Positions 21,271-23,104 of a stretch of DNA of 23,104 nucleotides are shown here, one piece after another. This DNA is from an uncultured Oscillospiraceae bacterium (lineage in GTDB: Bacteria > Bacillota > Clostridia > Oscillospirales > Oscillospiraceae): NCBI GenBank assembly GCA_934615645.1, contig CAKTTR010000032.1:1-23104 (forward strand), written 5' to 3'. A program made the translations under genes and the position numbers. Under the pieces are notes generated by a model. The model searched no databases and had not been told where the DNA came from. It saw nothing but the letters and a program-made list of their open reading frames with translations. How positions within the stretch are numbered: the stretch's first letter is position 1; each line of letters starts with the position of its first letter.

Positions 21271-22561
21271 CGAGCCGCACCAGATCGTCCAGCGTCTCCC
21301 GCCGGATGACAACGCGATCTCCCGCCGGGCTGAGCATGACCGTCGCCGGGCGGCCCAGGCGGTTGTAATTCGACGCCATGGCATAGTGATACGCGCCGGT
21401 GGTCGCCACGGCCAGGATATCGCCGCGGCAGGTCGACCGGGGCAGCAGCACATCCGGCTGGATGATATCGTCACTCTCACAGCAGCGGCCGACGACATCC
21501 GCCTTGAAATCTACGTCCTCCGTTGCGCGGCTGGCGTTGTAGATCGTATACGGCGCGCCGTACAGGGCGTACCGGGGGTTGTCCGTCATGCCGCCGTCGA
21601 CGGAGACATAGCTCTTGTAACCCGTGATGCGCTTGACCGTTCCGACCTGGTAAAGGGTCATTCCCGCGTCGGCCACGATGCTGCGGCCCGGTTCCATCAA
21701 GAATTTCGGCGTGGGATAGCCAAGCTTTTTCGTCAGCGCCTTATAGTGCGCCGCGACCTCCCGCAGCCGGGCACCGATGTCGATGCGCCCGTCGGAATCG
21801 AGATAGCGCACGCCGTAGCCGCCGCCCAGATCCAGCTCACGGGCTGTGTAGCCCAGCGTTTCGCGAATTTCCGCCATATACGGCAGCATGATATCCAGCG
21901 TCCGCTGGTAGACATCCTCTTCAAAGACCTGGGAGCCGACATGGCAGTGGAAGCCCGCCAGGTCCAGATTCGGCAGCGACAGCGCATGCTCGATCATACC
22001 CGTGGCCTGGCCCGTCTCGATGGCGGTGCCAAATTTGGAATCCACCTTGCCGGTGTTGATGGCGTCGTAGGTGTGGGGGTCGATGCCTGGGGTCAGCCGC
22101 AGCAGGATCTTCTGGCGGATGCCCGCCTGCCCGGCGATGACGTCGATGGCGTCCAGCTCCTCCCGGTTGTCGACGACAAAGCAGCCGACGCCATGGGCGA
22201 TGGCATAGGCGATGTCCTCGTCGGTCTTGTTATTGCTGTGAAAATAGGCCGTCGAAAGGTCGGACCCGGCCTGCAGAGCGGTATAAATTTCGCCGCTGGA
22301 GACAACGTCGATCCCCAGCCCCTCCTCGGCGACGATCCGGTAAATGCCCTTGAAGGCATTGGCCTTGCTGGCATACAGCACCAGACCATTTTCGCCGAAG
22401 GCCTCCTGGAATGCCTGCGTGTAGATCTGGCAGTTTTTGCGGATCCTCGTCTCATCCATCAGGTACAGCGGCGTCCCATATTTATGGGCCAGGCTGGTGG
22501 TATCGTAACCGGCAAAGACGATATGCCCCTGTTCGTTAACCGTAATATTATCAGAAAGCAT
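21263..22561 (-). CDS. lysA: Diaminopimelate decarboxylase
   Basis: 432 aa, PLP-dependent alanine-racemase-fold decarboxylase. It converts meso-diaminopimelate to L-lysine, the last step of lysine synthesis. The PLP lysine is Lys66 in YASKANAF, HCHVGSQ is at 205-211, the phosphate-binding GGGYG at 246-250, EPGRS at 290-294, and CESDD near 361-365 supplies the partner active site of the dimer. ATG 22561 is preferred because AAGGAG lies 8 bases upstream; an in-frame ATG at 22609 would add 16 residues but has no ribosome binding site. A small hairpin (22580-22596) sits just before the ribosome binding site. Its own promoter lies at 22628-22656. No lysine riboswitch fits in the roughly 60-nt leader. 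Confidence 0.95.
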   Translation of the reverse strand: MLSDNITVNEQGHIVFAGYDTTSLAHKYGTPLYLMDETRIRKNCQIYTQAFQEAFGENGLVLYASKANAFKGIYRIVAEEGLGIDVVSSGEIYTALQAGSDLSTAYFHSNNKTDEDIAYAIAHGVGCFVVDNREELDAIDVIAGQAGIRQKILLRLTPGIDPHTYDAINTGKVDSKFGTAIETGQATGMIEHALSLPNLDLAGFHCHVGSQVFEEDVYQRTLDIMLPYMAEIRETLGYTARELDLGGGYGVRYLDSDGRIDIGARLREVAAHYKALTKKLGYPTPKFLMEPGRSIVADAGMTLYQVGTVKRITGYKSYVSVDGGMTDNPRYALYGAPYTIYNASRATEDVDFKADVVGRCCESDDIIQPDVLLPRSTCRGDILAVATTGAYHYAMASNYNRLGRPATVMLSPAGDRVVIRRETLDDLVRLDV

Positions 22562-22627
22562 TGCTGCAGCTCCTTCCCGCAGCCCCCGCGGGGCTGTATA
22601 TTTTTCCACGATATTACATTAAAAAGA

Positions 22628-22656
22628 ATCATAGCATGTCCAGAATAGAAATGCAA
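22628..22656 (-). promoter_or_regulatory. lysA promoter
   Basis: Minus strand -35 TTGCAT (22656-22651), 17-bp spacer, -10 TATGAT (22633-22628). Confidence 0.75.
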
Positions 22657-22692
22657 GTATTTTCTCTCGATTTCAGCCCGGGCGCACGCCGG

Positions 22693-22725
22693 GAATATTC
22701 ACAGAATATTCATTTTTCTTTCATG
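22693..22725 (+). promoter_or_regulatory. Direct repeats with 11-bp period: possible response-regulator box
   Basis: TTCACA (22698), TTCATT (22709) and TTCATG (22720) are spaced exactly 11 bp apart; the first two lie in a doubled palindrome GAATATTC (22693-22700 and 22704-22711). Direct repeats one helical turn apart are the pattern bound by OmpR/PhoB-type regulators. The box would end near -33 of the promoter at 22746, which has no good -35. Confidence 0.45.
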
Positions 22726-22745
22726 ATTCGGCCATAACCTGCCTT

Positions 22746-22751
22746 TATAAT
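22746..22751 (+). promoter_or_regulatory. -10 box of the candidate small RNA
   Basis: A perfect TATAAT. No -35 of quality is found at 16-18 bp (ATGATT at 17 bp). The direct repeats upstream could stand in for it through an activator. Confidence 0.5.
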
Positions 22752-22757
22752 CAAAGC

Positions 22758-22880
22758 ATAAGATCAAGAGCGCAAAGCCCCATTGATCTTACCGACGTAA
22801 GTCGGTTCCTTCCTTTCTTTTTCTCTCTCTTCTTTTTGTTAGGCAAAGCCCGGCGGACCAATGGTGCGCCGGGTTTTGTC
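22758..22880 (+). ncRNA. Candidate small RNA of about 120 nt
   Basis: No reading frame is plausible, yet the stretch is highly organised. Hairpin I, AAGATCAA/TTGATCTT (22760-22767/22783-22790), has a 15-nt loop with GCGCAAAGCCCC. Hairpin II, ACCGAC-GTAA-GTCGGT (22791-22806), is perfect with a GNRA tetraloop and abuts hairpin I, so they could stack. A 32-nt stretch of only T and C follows (22806-22837), then a terminator stem CCCGGCG/CGCCGGG with TTTT. A perfect TATAAT lies about 7 bases before the assumed start. The C/U-rich tract could pair with AGGAGG-type ribosome binding sites. I do not recognise the family. It could instead be a leader cut off by the terminator, but no gene follows on this strand in the window. 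Confidence 0.5.
22849..22877 (+). terminator. Intrinsic terminator of the candidate small RNA
   Basis: CCCGGCG (22849-22855) pairs with CGCCGGG (22867-22873), with an inner ACC/GGT helix and TTTT after it. On the other strand it follows repeat copy C, as GC hairpins follow copies A and B. Confidence 0.78.
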
Positions 22881-23104
22881 TGCTTATCAAAAAGCCTCGC
22901 AGAGTTTGCGCCGCGCACGGCGCAAATAGAGTCAAAAACATTTTCTCCGGCGGCGTGTACGTCGGGGAAAATACTTTACGCCCTGCAAGTGTGGAATCCC
23001 TGTGCCGCAGGCGCGGGGATTATGCGCGCAGCAGGGTGCAATTCCCTCAAACGCGAGCCCAGCGCAGCGGGTCGCGTTTGAGATGTTGTCAAAAATACTT
23101 TTTT
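22879..23104 (-). repeat. Hairpin-rich interspersed repeat, copy C (inverted, cut by window end)
   Basis: The reverse complement matches copy A over its whole length: AAAAAAGTATTTTTGACA, hairpin 1 (CTCAAACGCGA/TCGCGTTTGAG, 23046-23056 and 23072-23082), the TTGCACCCTGCTGCGCGCAT linker, hairpin 2 (22996-23006/23010-23020), TTGCAGGGCG, hairpin 3, hairpin 4, and CTCTGCGAGGCTTTTTGA. It has no inserts. The left end lies beyond the window edge. Confidence 0.75.

Overview
The window looks like chromosomal DNA from a GC-rich gut-type Clostridia, probably Oscillospirales. This is inferred from Gram-positive content (LTA-synthase-type phosphotransferase, CsoR/CopA copper operon, D-Ala-D-Ala carboxypeptidase with a C-terminal anchor, DUF2975/HTH/DUF4173 cassette), strong AGGAGG-type ribosome binding sites, sigma-A promoters of the TTGACA-17-TATAAT type, and high GC by eye. 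I saw no phage, plasmid, transposase, tRNA, rRNA or CRISPR.

Layout. 1-868: 3' part of a parvulin-type foldase gene (+). 869-1584: about 700 bases without a gene, holding two copies (A, B) of a hairpin-rich repeat. 1585-2301: tcdA (+). 2378-5249: copper operon csoR-copA (-) with two near-identical CsoR-type operators on its promoter; copA carries an in-frame C-terminal CopZ domain with its own ribosome binding site. 5495-7822: promoter, structured leader and LTA-synthase-like gene (+). 7932-10248: three-gene operon, DUF2975 membrane protein, small HTH regulator, DUF4173 membrane protein (+). 10321-12645: glycogen phosphorylase (-). 12784-17079: dacA, an NCS2 purine permease and a CLC-F type fluoride/proton antiporter (all -). 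17251-18024: short-chain dehydrogenase (+). 18069-20609: methionine operon metY-metA-DUF1294 (-), with a promoter and an attenuator-like leader. 20779-22561: lysA overlapping an AANAT-like acetyltransferase gene (-). 22562-23104: lysA promoter, a possible response-regulator box, a candidate small RNA gene, and repeat copy C in inverted orientation running off the window.

How the genes work together. CsoR, CopA and the embedded CopZ form a copper-sensing and export module. MetA has Glu at position 111, predicting O-acetylhomoserine, which MetY would turn directly into homocysteine. LysA makes lysine from diaminopimelate, while DacA and the LTA-synthase-like protein act on the cell envelope.

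The most interesting unexplained signals are (1) a candidate small RNA at 22758-22880 with two abutting hairpins, a 32-nt pure pyrimidine tract and a terminator, preceded by three direct repeats at exact 11-bp spacing; (2) the modular repeat family, three copies in 23 kb, whose stems vary by compensatory changes and one of which carries two related inserts; (3) the metY leader with mutually exclusive hairpins; and (4) the copA-copZ fusion with an internal start site. All are sequence-level inferences; no search or folding program was run.
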